In this document: positions 40,039-48,266 of the stretch, in pieces
Layout: each line of letters begins with the position of its first letter
How positions within the stretch are numbered: position 1 is the stretch's first letter
Source of the DNA: Chloroflexota bacterium
GTDB lineage: Bacteria; Chloroflexota; Dehalococcoidia; SHYB01
NCBI GenBank assembly: GCA_016875535.1
Contig: VGPF01000010.1
Coordinates: 1-53,577, forward strand
Direction of reading: 5' to 3'
Length of the DNA: 53,577 bases
Position numbers and translations under genes: made by a program
Notes under the pieces: generated by a model
The model's database searches: none
Told to the model about the DNA's origin: nothing
The model's input: only the letters and a program-made list of their open reading frames with translations

Positions 40039-41061
40039 ATGAAGATATACGCTGGTCTGGGGTCGGGCACTGCCGCCCAGCTTATCGAGCGGGCGAAGAC
40101 GGCGGAATCCGCCGGGATGGACGGCGTGTGGGCGGAGCAGCTCAACGGCGGCGCCCCCTTTGTCCCGCTGGCCACCGTCGCAGGCCACACCTCGCGTATC
40201 CAGCTGGGCACCTCCATCGCCTTAGCTTTTACCAGAAGCCCGCTTGAGACGGCCCTGACCGCGCTGGACATGGATTACATCAGCGGCGGCCGCTTCAACC
40301 TCGGCCTTGGCTCCGGCGTCCAGCGCCTGGTGGAGATGTGGCACGGCGTGAAGAACTACGGCAAGGCGGTGCCGCACCTGCGCCAGACCGTGGAACTCGT
40401 CCGCATGATCATCAAGGACGCCCACACGGGCAAGCCCATCACCTACCAGAGCGAGTACTACGATGTGAAGGTAGTCGGCTGGCGGCGGCCCATCGCGCCG
40501 GTGCGGGAGCGCATCCCCATCTACCTGGCGGGCGTCCAGGGCGGCATGGCGCGGCTCGCCGGTGAGGTGGCGGAAGGGATGTTGGGTCACATCATCTGGT
40601 CGCCCTACTGGATCAAAGAGGTCATCCACCCCAATGTGAAGATCGGCCTGGATAGAGCCGGGCGCAAGCGCAGCGATATCGAACTGACCGTGCCCCTGGT
40701 GGTCATCATCTCCAAGGATCGCAAGGCCGCCCGCCATGACGCCGCTCGTGAGGTCGGCTTCTTCTCGACGGTTCGCACCTATCAGCCGCTTTTTGAGGCG
40801 CACGGTTTCGGCAAGCTCACGACGGAGATCCAGCAGATCTTCAAGACCGAAGGGGGCCACAGCCCCAAGATCGCCCAGCTGGTTACGGACGAGATGATTG
40901 ACGCTTTCACCGTCGTCGGCACCGTGGATGAAGTGCGGAAGAAGATCGCCGTTTTCAAGGACCTGGTGGACGGCATCATGGTTGAGGTGCCCGGCTTCCA
41001 CATGGACAGCGAGAAGACGAACGAATACCGCACGGCGCTCTTCGAGACGTTCGGACGCTAG
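40039..41061 (+). CDS. LLM-class flavin-dependent oxidoreductase (tandem paralogue)
   Basis: A 340-residue luciferase-like enzyme, tandem duplicate of the preceding gene. It shares AQLIERAKTAESAGMDGVWAEQ, IQLGTSIALAFTRSPLETALTALDMDYISGGRFNLGLGSG, PIYLAGVQGGMARLAGEVAEGMLGH and the FSTVRTYQPLFEAHGF region, where its neighbour has YATVRSYEPFFALHGF. AGGAAG precedes the ATG. The pair may act on related substrates or form a heteromer. An acyl-CoA dehydrogenase begins 18 nt downstream. Confidence 0.9.
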   Translation: MKIYAGLGSGTAAQLIERAKTAESAGMDGVWAEQLNGGAPFVPLATVAGHTSRIQLGTSIALAFTRSPLETALTALDMDYISGGRFNLGLGSGVQRLVEMWHGVKNYGKAVPHLRQTVELVRMIIKDAHTGKPITYQSEYYDVKVVGWRRPIAPVRERIPIYLAGVQGGMARLAGEVAEGMLGHIIWSPYWIKEVIHPNVKIGLDRAGRKRSDIELTVPLVVIISKDRKAARHDAAREVGFFSTVRTYQPLFEAHGFGKLTTEIQQIFKTEGGHSPKIAQLVTDEMIDAFTVVGTVDEVRKKIAVFKDLVDGIMVEVPGFHMDSEKTNEYRTALFETFGR

Positions 41062-41079
41062 AGGCCGGCAGGGGTTATC

Positions 41080-42273
41080 GTGGACTTCCGCTTCTCGCCT
41101 GAAGAAGAGACGTTCCGCCAAGAGGTGCGCGACTTCCTCAGGAAGCACGCCCCTGCCGAATATGCTAATCAGCAGCTCGGCGATAAAGAGACCGAGGAGT
41201 TTCGCAAGCGATTCGCCCGCGCCCTTGGCGAGAAGGGATGGCTTGCCGTCTCCTGGCCCAGGGAGTACGGGGGCCAGAGCTGGTCGCCGATGCAGCAGAT
41301 GATCTTCAACGAAGAGATGTCCTTGGCGCGCGCGCCGCGGCCCGCAGGCGCCGGCCTTGGCCTTGTGGGCCCCACGCTCATGCAGTACGGGACCCCTGAG
41401 CAAAAGGCGAAGCACCTGCCCAAGATCGCGAAGGAAGAGCTCCTCTGGTGCCAGCTCTTCAGCGAGCCGAACGCCGGCTCCGATCTGGCCGGCCTCCAGA
41501 CGAAGGCCGAGGACAAGGGTGATTATTTCCTGGTGAACGGCCGCAAGATATGGTCGAGCGACGCGCACCGGGCCCAGTGGGGGCTCCTCCTCGCTCGAAC
41601 GAACCCGGATGTGCCGAAGCACAAAGGCATCAGCACCTTCCTGCTCGAGATGTCCCTTCCAGGCATCACGGTCCACCCCATCGTCACCATGGTCCGCGAA
41701 TGGCGCGCGGTGGGCACCCACAACTTCAGCGAAGTTGTCCTGGAGAATGTGCGGGTGCCGCGCGACTGCCTTGTGGGCGAAGAGGACAAGGGCTGGCTTC
41801 AAGCCGTCACGGGTCTGGAGTCTGAACGCTCCAATCTCGCCGCGACGATATCCGTGCGCCGATTCCTTGACGAATTGCTCGAGTACATCAAGACTATGCC
41901 GTCGCGCCAGCGCGAGCGCATCAGGCAGACGGGCCTGCACCACCAGCTTGCGCAAGTCGCCATGGACCTCCAGGTGGCAAAGGCGCTCGGCTACGCCATC
42001 GTCTCCAAGCAGATGCGCAAGCAGTCTCCGAGCCGGGAGGCCTCTCAGACAAAGCTCTTTGTCACCGAACTGGAGCAGCGCGCCGCACGCATCGGCATGC
42101 AGGCGCTGGGCTTGGCGGGCCAGCTTGAGCGCGGCGATAGGAAGGCCCCGATGCTGGGCCGTGTGGAGCGCCTGTATCAGATCAGCGTCGCCTCCACGAT
42201 CGGCGTCGGCACCTCGGAGATCCAGCGCAACATCATCGCCGCGCGCGGGCTCGGGCTCCCTGCCGCAAAGTGA
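41080..42273 (+). CDS. Acyl-CoA dehydrogenase
   Basis: A 397-residue flavin dehydrogenase starting at GTG 41080 (VDFRFSPEEETFRQEVRDFL). Signatures are SWPREYGGQSWSPMQQ at about 64, WCQLFSEPNAGSDLAGLQT at about 126-144, the substrate-contacting region NGRKIWSSDAHRAQWG, and the C-terminal IGVGTSEIQRNIIAARGLGLP. The C-terminal catalytic-base region is not obvious, as in the type of subunit represented by 25356-26510. It follows the LLM pair by 18 nt and is followed 25 nt later by the fused CoA-transferase. Confidence 0.93.
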   Translation: MDFRFSPEEETFRQEVRDFLRKHAPAEYANQQLGDKETEEFRKRFARALGEKGWLAVSWPREYGGQSWSPMQQMIFNEEMSLARAPRPAGAGLGLVGPTLMQYGTPEQKAKHLPKIAKEELLWCQLFSEPNAGSDLAGLQTKAEDKGDYFLVNGRKIWSSDAHRAQWGLLLARTNPDVPKHKGISTFLLEMSLPGITVHPIVTMVREWRAVGTHNFSEVVLENVRVPRDCLVGEEDKGWLQAVTGLESERSNLAATISVRRFLDELLEYIKTMPSRQRERIRQTGLHHQLAQVAMDLQVAKALGYAIVSKQMRKQSPSREASQTKLFVTELEQRAARIGMQALGLAGQLERGDRKAPMLGRVERLYQISVASTIGVGTSEIQRNIIAARGLGLPAAK

Positions 42274-42286
42274 TCGCGGCGTCTGC

Positions 42287-42292
42287 TAGACT
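42287..42292 (+). promoter_or_regulatory. Extended -10 (TGCTAGACT) just before the fused CoA-transferase
   Basis: TAGACT preceded by TGC lies 6 nt before ATG 42299, and no ribosome-binding site precedes that ATG. The layout matches the leaderless promoter at 11748. No good -35 is present, so an internal leaderless start is only possible. Confidence 0.4.
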
Positions 42293-42298
42293 CTCCGC

Positions 42299-44785
42299 AT
42301 GGAGCATAAGCGAGCGCGCCCCGTGAGCGGCCGGTTTCCCCTGAGCGCCTACCGCGTTTTGGACCTCACGGACGCGAAGGCCTTTCTCTGCGGCCGCATC
42401 CTTGGCGACCTCGGCGCGGACGTCATTAAGATCGAGCCGCCCGGGGGCGACCCCGAGCGGCTAGTCGGTCCCTTCCACCATGACACGCCTGACCCGGATC
42501 GCTCGCTCTCCTATTGGGCCTACAACACCAACAAGCGCAGCATGACGCTTGATCTGGGAAGGCCCAGCGATAGGCGGACCTTCCTGCGCATGGCGGCGGC
42601 CGCCGACTTTGTCATCGAGTCAAAACCGGTCGGCTATCTGAGATCCCTGGGACTGGGCTATGACGATCTCCGCCGGTCCAACCCGAGCCTGGTCATGACT
42701 GCGGTCTCGCCCTTCGGCCAAGCCGGTCCGTATAAGGACTATAAGAACGGCGACCTGATCGCCATGGCTACAGGGGGGTTGCTCTACATCGCAGGCAACC
42801 CGGAACGGCGACCCGTCGTCATCGGCGTTCCCCAGTCATACTGCCAGGCTGGAGCGCAGGCCGCGGTGGGCACGTTGATCGCCCATTATCACCGCCTCAT
42901 GACCGGCCAGGGACAGTATGTAGACCTTTCGATGCAAGAGGCGGTGACGGACTCTCTCGATTGGGTCCAACAGTACTACGATACCCGCCAGGTCATCTGC
43001 ACGCGCGGCGGCACACCTGGGTTGAAGATCCACCGCAACTGGGTGTGGGAATGCAAGGACGGTTACGTCTCTTGGGTCTGGTGGGTCGGCGCGGGCTGGG
43101 GTCGCAAGAATACCCCCCTTCTTGCAATGATGAAGGAGGACGGCATTGACGAGGGCCTGCTCCAAGTCCCGTGGGAGGAGAAGAGCCTCTACAAACTCTC
43201 CCAGAGCGAAGTGGACAAGTGGGAGTCTGCCTTCCGCCGCTTCTTCAAGCTGCATACGGTGCAGGAGATGCTGGACGCGGCCATAAAACGGCGTATCCTG
43301 CTCTTTCCTATCAACGGCCCTAAGCGCGTTGTCCATAACGAGCAGCTTAGGGCTCGCAAGCTCTTTGTTGCTCTCAAACCGCACGGACTCGATGCGGCGG
43401 TCAAGTTTCCCGGCCCGCCGCTCAAAAGCTCCAAGCCTCTGTGGCGGGCGCCGAGCCCTACTCCAACGGTTGGGCAACACACTAGGGAGATACGCAGTGA
43501 GCTCGGGCGCTGGAAGCGCGCCGCGTACGCTTCGGCCCGGCCTGGTCCAAGGCGCGCCCTTGAAGGTCTGAAAGTCGCCGATTTCACATGGCTTGTTGCC
43601 GGGCCCACCGTGTCCAAGTATCTCGCGATGTTCGGCGCGACGGTCGTTAAGGTGGAGAGCAGCACGAGGCTCGATGGTACTCGCCAGACCGGGCCGTTTG
43701 CGGGGAAGCCCACGTTTAACTCGAGCGCTCAATTCGCGAATCACAACACCTCCAAGCTCAGCCTGGGCGTGAACATGACGAAGCCCGAAGGCCTGGAGAT
43801 CGCCCGGAAGCTGGCCAGCTGGGCGGACGTTGTGGTGGAAAACTTCACCCCCGGCGTGATGGAGAAGTGGGGCCTGGGCTATCAGGCCATCCGCAAGACG
43901 AACCCAAGCGTGGTGATGCTTAGCTCATCCTTCCAGGGACAGACCGGCCCAAACGCCCAGCAGTCCGGCTATGCCTCGCTCTTGCATGCGCTATGCGGCA
44001 TCAACCACGTGACAGGCTGGCCGGACCTTCCACCGGTTGACCTTGGCGCAGCCTACGGTGACCTCATCGGCGTTTGGTTCGCCCTTTCCACGGTGCTTGC
44101 GGCTCTTGAGCGGCGGCACAGGACAGGCAAGGGCGTCTACATTGACCTTTCTCAGTTCGAGTCCGCCGTTCATTTTCTCGCCCCGGCCGTGCTCGATTAC
44201 ACCGTCAACGGCCGCGAGTGGTCGCGGCAGGGGAATCGCTCTGACATCGCTGCGCCGCACAATACCTATCGCTGCGCCGACGACCCCGCCGCCGGCGCCG
44301 CCGCCAATGATCGCTGGTGCGCCATCGCCTGCTACACCGAGCAGGAGTGGCGATCGCTCTGCGGCGCGATGGGCAAGTCAGGGCTGGCGCGGGATCCGCG
44401 CTTTGCGACACAGGATTTGCGAAGGCGAAACGCGGGCGCCCTGGATGCCGTCATTGACACCTGGACTAGCGGGTTCAAGGCCGAGGAGGTTATGCGACGC
44501 TTGCAGCGGGCGGGCGTTCCGGCCGGTGTTGTGGCCAGCGGGTATGACCTTCACGCGAATGAGCAGTTGCGCCACCGTGGTCACTTGGCAAAGCTTCAGC
44601 ACCCGCAAATGGGCCTCCGCACCTATGATTGCCCGTCCTTCCGCCTCTCTTTGACGCCCCATGAAATGCGGCCCGCGCCCCTTCTCGGCGAGCACACGCA
44701 TCGCGTCGTCACCGAGCTTCTGGGCCTCTCCGATGAGAGGTACGCCGAACTCCTCGGCGCCGGCGTTCTTGAGCAGGAATCCTGA
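42299..44785 (+). CDS. Fused double type III CoA-transferase (type-1 + type-2 CaiB/BaiF modules)
   Basis: An 828-residue protein containing two complete CoA-transferase modules. Module 1 (about 1-400) begins YRVLDLTDAKAFLCGRILGDLGADVIKIEPPGG, has DTPDPDRSLSYWAYNTNKRSMTLDL and GQGQYVDLSMQEAV, and ends PTVGQHTREI. Module 2 (about 418-828) begins GLKVADFTWLVAGPTVSKYLAMFGATVVKVES, has NHNTSKLSLGVNM, VVVENFTPGVMEKWG and TGKGVYIDLSQFESA, and ends PLLGEHTHRVV. Single members are about 400 residues, so this is a true fusion. Module 1 matches 21726-22991 and module 2 matches 22991-24232. It would act as a self-contained heterodimer equivalent. Confidence 0.93.
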   Translation: MEHKRARPVSGRFPLSAYRVLDLTDAKAFLCGRILGDLGADVIKIEPPGGDPERLVGPFHHDTPDPDRSLSYWAYNTNKRSMTLDLGRPSDRRTFLRMAAAADFVIESKPVGYLRSLGLGYDDLRRSNPSLVMTAVSPFGQAGPYKDYKNGDLIAMATGGLLYIAGNPERRPVVIGVPQSYCQAGAQAAVGTLIAHYHRLMTGQGQYVDLSMQEAVTDSLDWVQQYYDTRQVICTRGGTPGLKIHRNWVWECKDGYVSWVWWVGAGWGRKNTPLLAMMKEDGIDEGLLQVPWEEKSLYKLSQSEVDKWESAFRRFFKLHTVQEMLDAAIKRRILLFPINGPKRVVHNEQLRARKLFVALKPHGLDAAVKFPGPPLKSSKPLWRAPSPTPTVGQHTREIRSELGRWKRAAYASARPGPRRALEGLKVADFTWLVAGPTVSKYLAMFGATVVKVESSTRLDGTRQTGPFAGKPTFNSSAQFANHNTSKLSLGVNMTKPEGLEIARKLASWADVVVENFTPGVMEKWGLGYQAIRKTNPSVVMLSSSFQGQTGPNAQQSGYASLLHALCGINHVTGWPDLPPVDLGAAYGDLIGVWFALSTVLAALERRHRTGKGVYIDLSQFESAVHFLAPAVLDYTVNGREWSRQGNRSDIAAPHNTYRCADDPAAGAAANDRWCAIACYTEQEWRSLCGAMGKSGLARDPRFATQDLRRRNAGALDAVIDTWTSGFKAEEVMRRLQRAGVPAGVVASGYDLHANEQLRHRGHLAKLQHPQMGLRTYDCPSFRLSLTPHEMRPAPLLGEHTHRVVTELLGLSDERYAELLGAGVLEQES

Positions 44786-44809
44786 TCCGCCTGCCTCCTT
44801 TCGGGCACC

Positions 44810-44838
44810 TTGACTCTGTACCGTCTGGACGGTAGAGT
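44810..44838 (+). promoter_or_regulatory. TetR promoter with operator inside the spacer
   Basis: TTGACT (44810-44815), 17 nt, TAGAGT (44833-44838). The perfect palindrome TACCGTC-TG-GACGGTA (44819-44834) fills the spacer and touches the -10. The -10 ends 7 nt before ATG 44846, so the message would be leaderless and self-repressed. Confidence 0.75.
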
Positions 44839-44845
44839 TGCGCCC

Positions 44846-45430
44846 ATGACGACGACCTCTGTGGCCCAATCAACACGCCAGTCGCTCCTTGACGCCGCCT
44901 CGCGCGTCGCCCTTCGCGATGGCGTGACCCAGATAACCCTTGAGGCCGTTGCCAGGGAGGCCCGGGTAAGCAAGGGCGGACTGCTCTACCACTTCCCCTC
45001 TAAAGATGCGTTGATCCAGGGGATGCTTGTGGGCTATATGGAGAGCTTTGACAGGGAGTTGACCCGGAAGCTCGAAGAGAGCGAAACCGGCAAGACTGAT
45101 ACGCCTGGTCGGTGGCTGCGGGCCTTTGCTCTGGCGATGTACGAGAGCAAGACGCCCCAAGAGCTTGGGGCAGGCCTTATGGCTGCCGCGGCTTTGAACC
45201 CCGAGCTTCTCGCTCCCGCTCGCGCTATCTACGCCAGGTGGCAGGCATCTGCCGAGGAAGACGGCCTTGACCCTGCACTGGCTACGATGCTCCGGTTGGC
45301 TATTGATGGCCTCTGGGCCGTCCAACTGCTGGGCCTTGCTCCCCCCAATGGGTCCAGCCGGAAGCAGGTGCTGGAGACCATCCTGCAGCTGACCCGTGGT
45401 ATGACGGCCAAGCGGCAGATGAAATTATAA
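44846..45430 (+). CDS. TetR-family transcriptional regulator
   Basis: A 194-residue repressor-type regulator. The N-terminal helix-turn-helix reads TRQSLLDAASRVALRDG, ITLEAVAREARVSKGGLLYHFPSKDALIQGML, a textbook TetR DNA-binding domain. The ligand domain (about 65-194) is helical with no recognised signature. The open frame begins at 44810, but those codons are the promoter and operator, so ATG 44846 is chosen. It sits in the middle of the catabolic run, 60 nt after the fused CoA-transferase and 13 nt before an SDR gene, and probably senses an acyl-CoA or the free substrate. Confidence 0.93.
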   Translation: MTTTSVAQSTRQSLLDAASRVALRDGVTQITLEAVAREARVSKGGLLYHFPSKDALIQGMLVGYMESFDRELTRKLEESETGKTDTPGRWLRAFALAMYESKTPQELGAGLMAAAALNPELLAPARAIYARWQASAEEDGLDPALATMLRLAIDGLWAVQLLGLAPPNGSSRKQVLETILQLTRGMTAKRQMKL

Positions 45431-45443
45431 AGCAGGTACCAAC

Positions 45444-46322
45444 GTGCCGATCCTGGAAAACAAAGTGGTGGTTATCACCGGCGCGGGCCGGGGCCTTGGA
45501 CGCGCCTATGCGGTGGCGATGGCCAAGGAAGGGGCGCGATTGGTCATAAATGACCTCAAGCCTGACCTCGTTGAGGCGGCAGCGGAGGAGATTCGGAGAA
45601 GCGGCGGGCGCGCCATCGCCGATTCTCACGATATCGCCACCTGGGACGGCGCCCACGATCTCGTCCAGACCGCCCTCCGCGGCTTCGGCACGCTTGACGC
45701 GCTTGTTAACAATGCAGGCATCCTCCACAAGGCGCGACTCCTTGACGAGAGCGAGGCCGGCTTTGACGCCATCTTCCGTACGAATACGTACGGCACCTTT
45801 TTCTGCGCCCGCCACGCCGCGAATGTCCTGGTGCAGAAAAGAGCCGGCGTCATCCTCAACACCACTTCCTACGCCCAGGCGGGCGGTCCTGATCTTTCCG
45901 CCTATAACGGCAGCAAGGGTGCGGTGGCGAGCCTTACCTACTCCTGGGCATTGGAGCTGGCCCCCTACGGGATACGGGTAAATGCCCTTTCTCCCAGCGG
46001 CGCGACGCAGATGACGGACATCTTGAATGCAGGCCGCGAAAAGCCGACTGTCTATCAACCGGTCGAGCTAGCCGCTCCTCTCGCATGCTTTCTGATCAGC
46101 GACTATGCGAAGAACATCACCGGCCAGGTTATGCGCCTCCACCGCGATAGCCTTCAGATACACGCACATCCCGGCCCATGGCGTGAGGCAAAGCGCCCAC
46201 AAGGTTGGACGCTTCAAGACATCATCCGCGATTTTCCCTCGATGCTCGGCAAAGACCTGCACCCCGTCGGCGCTGAAGCAGCGTCTTATCAGTTCTACAA
46301 CGCATTAGAGGAGTCGTCCTGA
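45444..46322 (+). CDS. SDR-family oxidoreductase
   Basis: A 292-residue NAD(P)-dependent dehydrogenase starting at GTG 45444. The cofactor motif TGAGRGLG is at about 11-18, NDLK follows strand 2 (NAD preference likely), NNAGI is present, the catalytic Ser is in NTTSYAQ and the active site is YNGSK. The C-terminal tail (about 235-292) carries a QGWTLQDIIRDFPSMLG segment resembling the tails of the SDR pair at 17347-19212. Its stop overlaps the next gene's ATG by one base (TGATG). Confidence 0.92.
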   Translation: MPILENKVVVITGAGRGLGRAYAVAMAKEGARLVINDLKPDLVEAAAEEIRRSGGRAIADSHDIATWDGAHDLVQTALRGFGTLDALVNNAGILHKARLLDESEAGFDAIFRTNTYGTFFCARHAANVLVQKRAGVILNTTSYAQAGGPDLSAYNGSKGAVASLTYSWALELAPYGIRVNALSPSGATQMTDILNAGREKPTVYQPVELAAPLACFLISDYAKNITGQVMRLHRDSLQIHAHPGPWREAKRPQGWTLQDIIRDFPSMLGKDLHPVGAEAASYQFYNALEESS

Positions 46323-47446
46323 TGAAGATAGATCTGCTCTACGAACTGCAGATGCCCAAGCCCTGGCCCAAGCCTCAATCGCGAGGCGAGTATCAGGTCT
46401 ATCGGAAGTCCATGGCGCAGATCGAGCTGGCCGATAAGCTGGGCTTCGATACGGTCTGGCTCGTGGAGCACCATTTTCGGGAAGAGCGTTCGCACTCCTC
46501 CGCTCCGGAGATCTTCCTCGGCGCGGTGGCCCAGCGCACCCAAAACATCCGTCTTGGCCACGGCGTGGTCCTTCTTCCCTATCCTTTCAATCACCCGGTG
46601 CGGGTTGCCGAGCGCGCAGCCGTCCTCGATCTGCTGAGCAACGGGCGCGTCGAGTTCGGCACCGGCCGTTCCACTCGGTTCGAGCAGGAAGGCTTCCGCA
46701 TCAAATATGAGGAATCCCGCGCGATGTGGAAGGAAGCGATGGAGATTATTCCGCAGATGTGGATGAAGGAGAGATTCAGCCACAAGGGGCAGTACTTCGA
46801 TATTCCGGAACGGAACGTCGTGCCCAAACCCCTTCAGGAGCCGCACCCGCCTCTCTGGATGGCCGCCAGCAATGACGAGAGCTACCCCATCGCCGCCGAG
46901 ATCGGCGTCGGCGCTCTGGGCCTGACGATCCTCCTTCCTCTTGATCGCCTTGAACAGCGGATCAACGTGTACAGGCGCGGCATCAAGAACGCGAAACCCG
47001 TCGGCGCGATGATCAACGATAAGGTCGGCGCCTATACCCTGGTCATGTGCGCCGATTCAGCCGCAAAAGCTCGGGAAGCCGGCGCCTACGAAGCGGTTGC
47101 ATGGTGGCTCACCCACGCCGTCCTGGCGACCACCGCCTGGGAGGGCATGCAGTCCACGAACAAGATGTTCGGGGACTTCCCGCTCTTGCAGAAGTACCAC
47201 GAAGGAAAGGTCGGCGTGGAGGCCTTCGATCATGAGGACATGGTAGTCATCGGCGATCCGGATCACGTCATCAGGAAGATGGAGTCCTACGCGAAGACCG
47301 GCGTGGACCACATCCTCTGCGACGTGGATTTCGGCCATATGAAGCATGAAGACATCATACACTCCATCGAACTCCTCGGGAAATACGTCATCCCGCACTT
47401 CAAGCGTAAGGGCATCTCCACCACGATCGGCGCTCAAAAGTCATGA
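46322..47446 (+). CDS. LLM-class flavin-dependent oxidoreductase (luciferase-like monooxygenase type)
   Basis: A 374-residue luciferase-like enzyme. The N-terminus MKIDLLYELQMPKPWP is followed by the LGFDTVWLVEHHFREE motif and RLGHGVVLLPYPFNHPVRVAERAAVLDLLSNGRVEFGTGRST, typical of bacterial luciferase alpha-like monooxygenases using FMNH2. PLWMAASNDESYPIAAEIGVGALGL forms the flavin-phosphate region. It is coupled to the SDRs on both sides (TGATG upstream, ATGA downstream). A separate flavin reductase would be required; none is in the window. Confidence 0.92.
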   Translation: MKIDLLYELQMPKPWPKPQSRGEYQVYRKSMAQIELADKLGFDTVWLVEHHFREERSHSSAPEIFLGAVAQRTQNIRLGHGVVLLPYPFNHPVRVAERAAVLDLLSNGRVEFGTGRSTRFEQEGFRIKYEESRAMWKEAMEIIPQMWMKERFSHKGQYFDIPERNVVPKPLQEPHPPLWMAASNDESYPIAAEIGVGALGLTILLPLDRLEQRINVYRRGIKNAKPVGAMINDKVGAYTLVMCADSAAKAREAGAYEAVAWWLTHAVLATTAWEGMQSTNKMFGDFPLLQKYHEGKVGVEAFDHEDMVVIGDPDHVIRKMESYAKTGVDHILCDVDFGHMKHEDIIHSIELLGKYVIPHFKRKGISTTIGAQKS

Positions 47447-48264
47447 AGACCGGCGAGAGGAGAAGACGCTATCGGGACAAGCTCTCCCTTAGCGGGAAGA
47501 CGGCGGTTGTGGCAGGCGGCGGCCTTGGTATGGGCCTCGCGATCTCCCAAGCCCTCTACGAAGCGGGCGCGAAGGTCGTCGTTGTTGATATCGTCAAGGA
47601 GCGAGCTGCCGCCGCCGCCAAGGGCCTTGGGCCCCGGGCCACGGCGCTTCAAGCGGACGTCACCCGCCAGGCCGATATTGACCGCCTTGTGCGGGACGTT
47701 GCCAAAGGCCATGGGAAGTTTGAGTTGCTGGCGACTGTGGTGGGCGGCATGCAGGGCTTTGCCCCGTGGGCGCCGGTCACCGATACGGACCCAAAGGCAT
47801 GGGACAAAGTCCTTGACCTGAACCTCCGCCACTTCTTCTTGCTCTCCCGCGCCGCCGTCACCCACTTCAAAAAGCATCGAACCAGAGGCGCTATCGTCAG
47901 CATTTCCTCTGTCAACGGTCTGACCTCTGCCCCTCATCACGCGGCGTACGGCGCGGCAAAAGCCGGGATGATCAGCGTGACGCGAACCCTTGCCGCTGAA
48001 TGCGGTCCCTTCGGCATCCGTGTGAACAGCATCGCCCCGGGGACCATCATGACCGACCGCAGCGCCGAGGCCTACACGCCGAAGGCGCTCAAGCGACTCA
48101 ACGAGCTCATCCCCCTTGGCCGCCTAGGCACCGTTGATGACATCGGCGCCGTCGCCCTCTTCCTTCTCTCCGACCTCTCCGCCTATATCACCGGCCAAAC
48201 CATCGTCGTTGATGGGGGCGTGACGAACGTCTACCCCTTTAGCATGCAAAAGGCGGAGGACTAG
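47443..48264 (+). CDS. SDR-family oxidoreductase
   Basis: A 273-residue NAD(P)-dependent dehydrogenase whose ATG overlaps the LLM stop (ATGA). A basic N-terminus (MKTGERRRRYRDK) precedes the cofactor loop AGGGLGMG at 24-31, VDIV follows strand 2, the catalytic Ser is in SISSVNG and the active site is YGAAK. The C-terminal VALFLLSDLSAYITGQTIVVDGG is standard for FabG-like enzymes. The usual NNAG motif is replaced by VVGGM, a modest deviation. It is followed 2 nt later by a second LLM enzyme. Confidence 0.92.
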   Translation: MKTGERRRRYRDKLSLSGKTAVVAGGGLGMGLAISQALYEAGAKVVVVDIVKERAAAAAKGLGPRATALQADVTRQADIDRLVRDVAKGHGKFELLATVVGGMQGFAPWAPVTDTDPKAWDKVLDLNLRHFFLLSRAAVTHFKKHRTRGAIVSISSVNGLTSAPHHAAYGAAKAGMISVTRTLAAECGPFGIRVNSIAPGTIMTDRSAEAYTPKALKRLNELIPLGRLGTVDDIGAVALFLLSDLSAYITGQTIVVDGGVTNVYPFSMQKAED

Positions 48265-48266
48265 CC

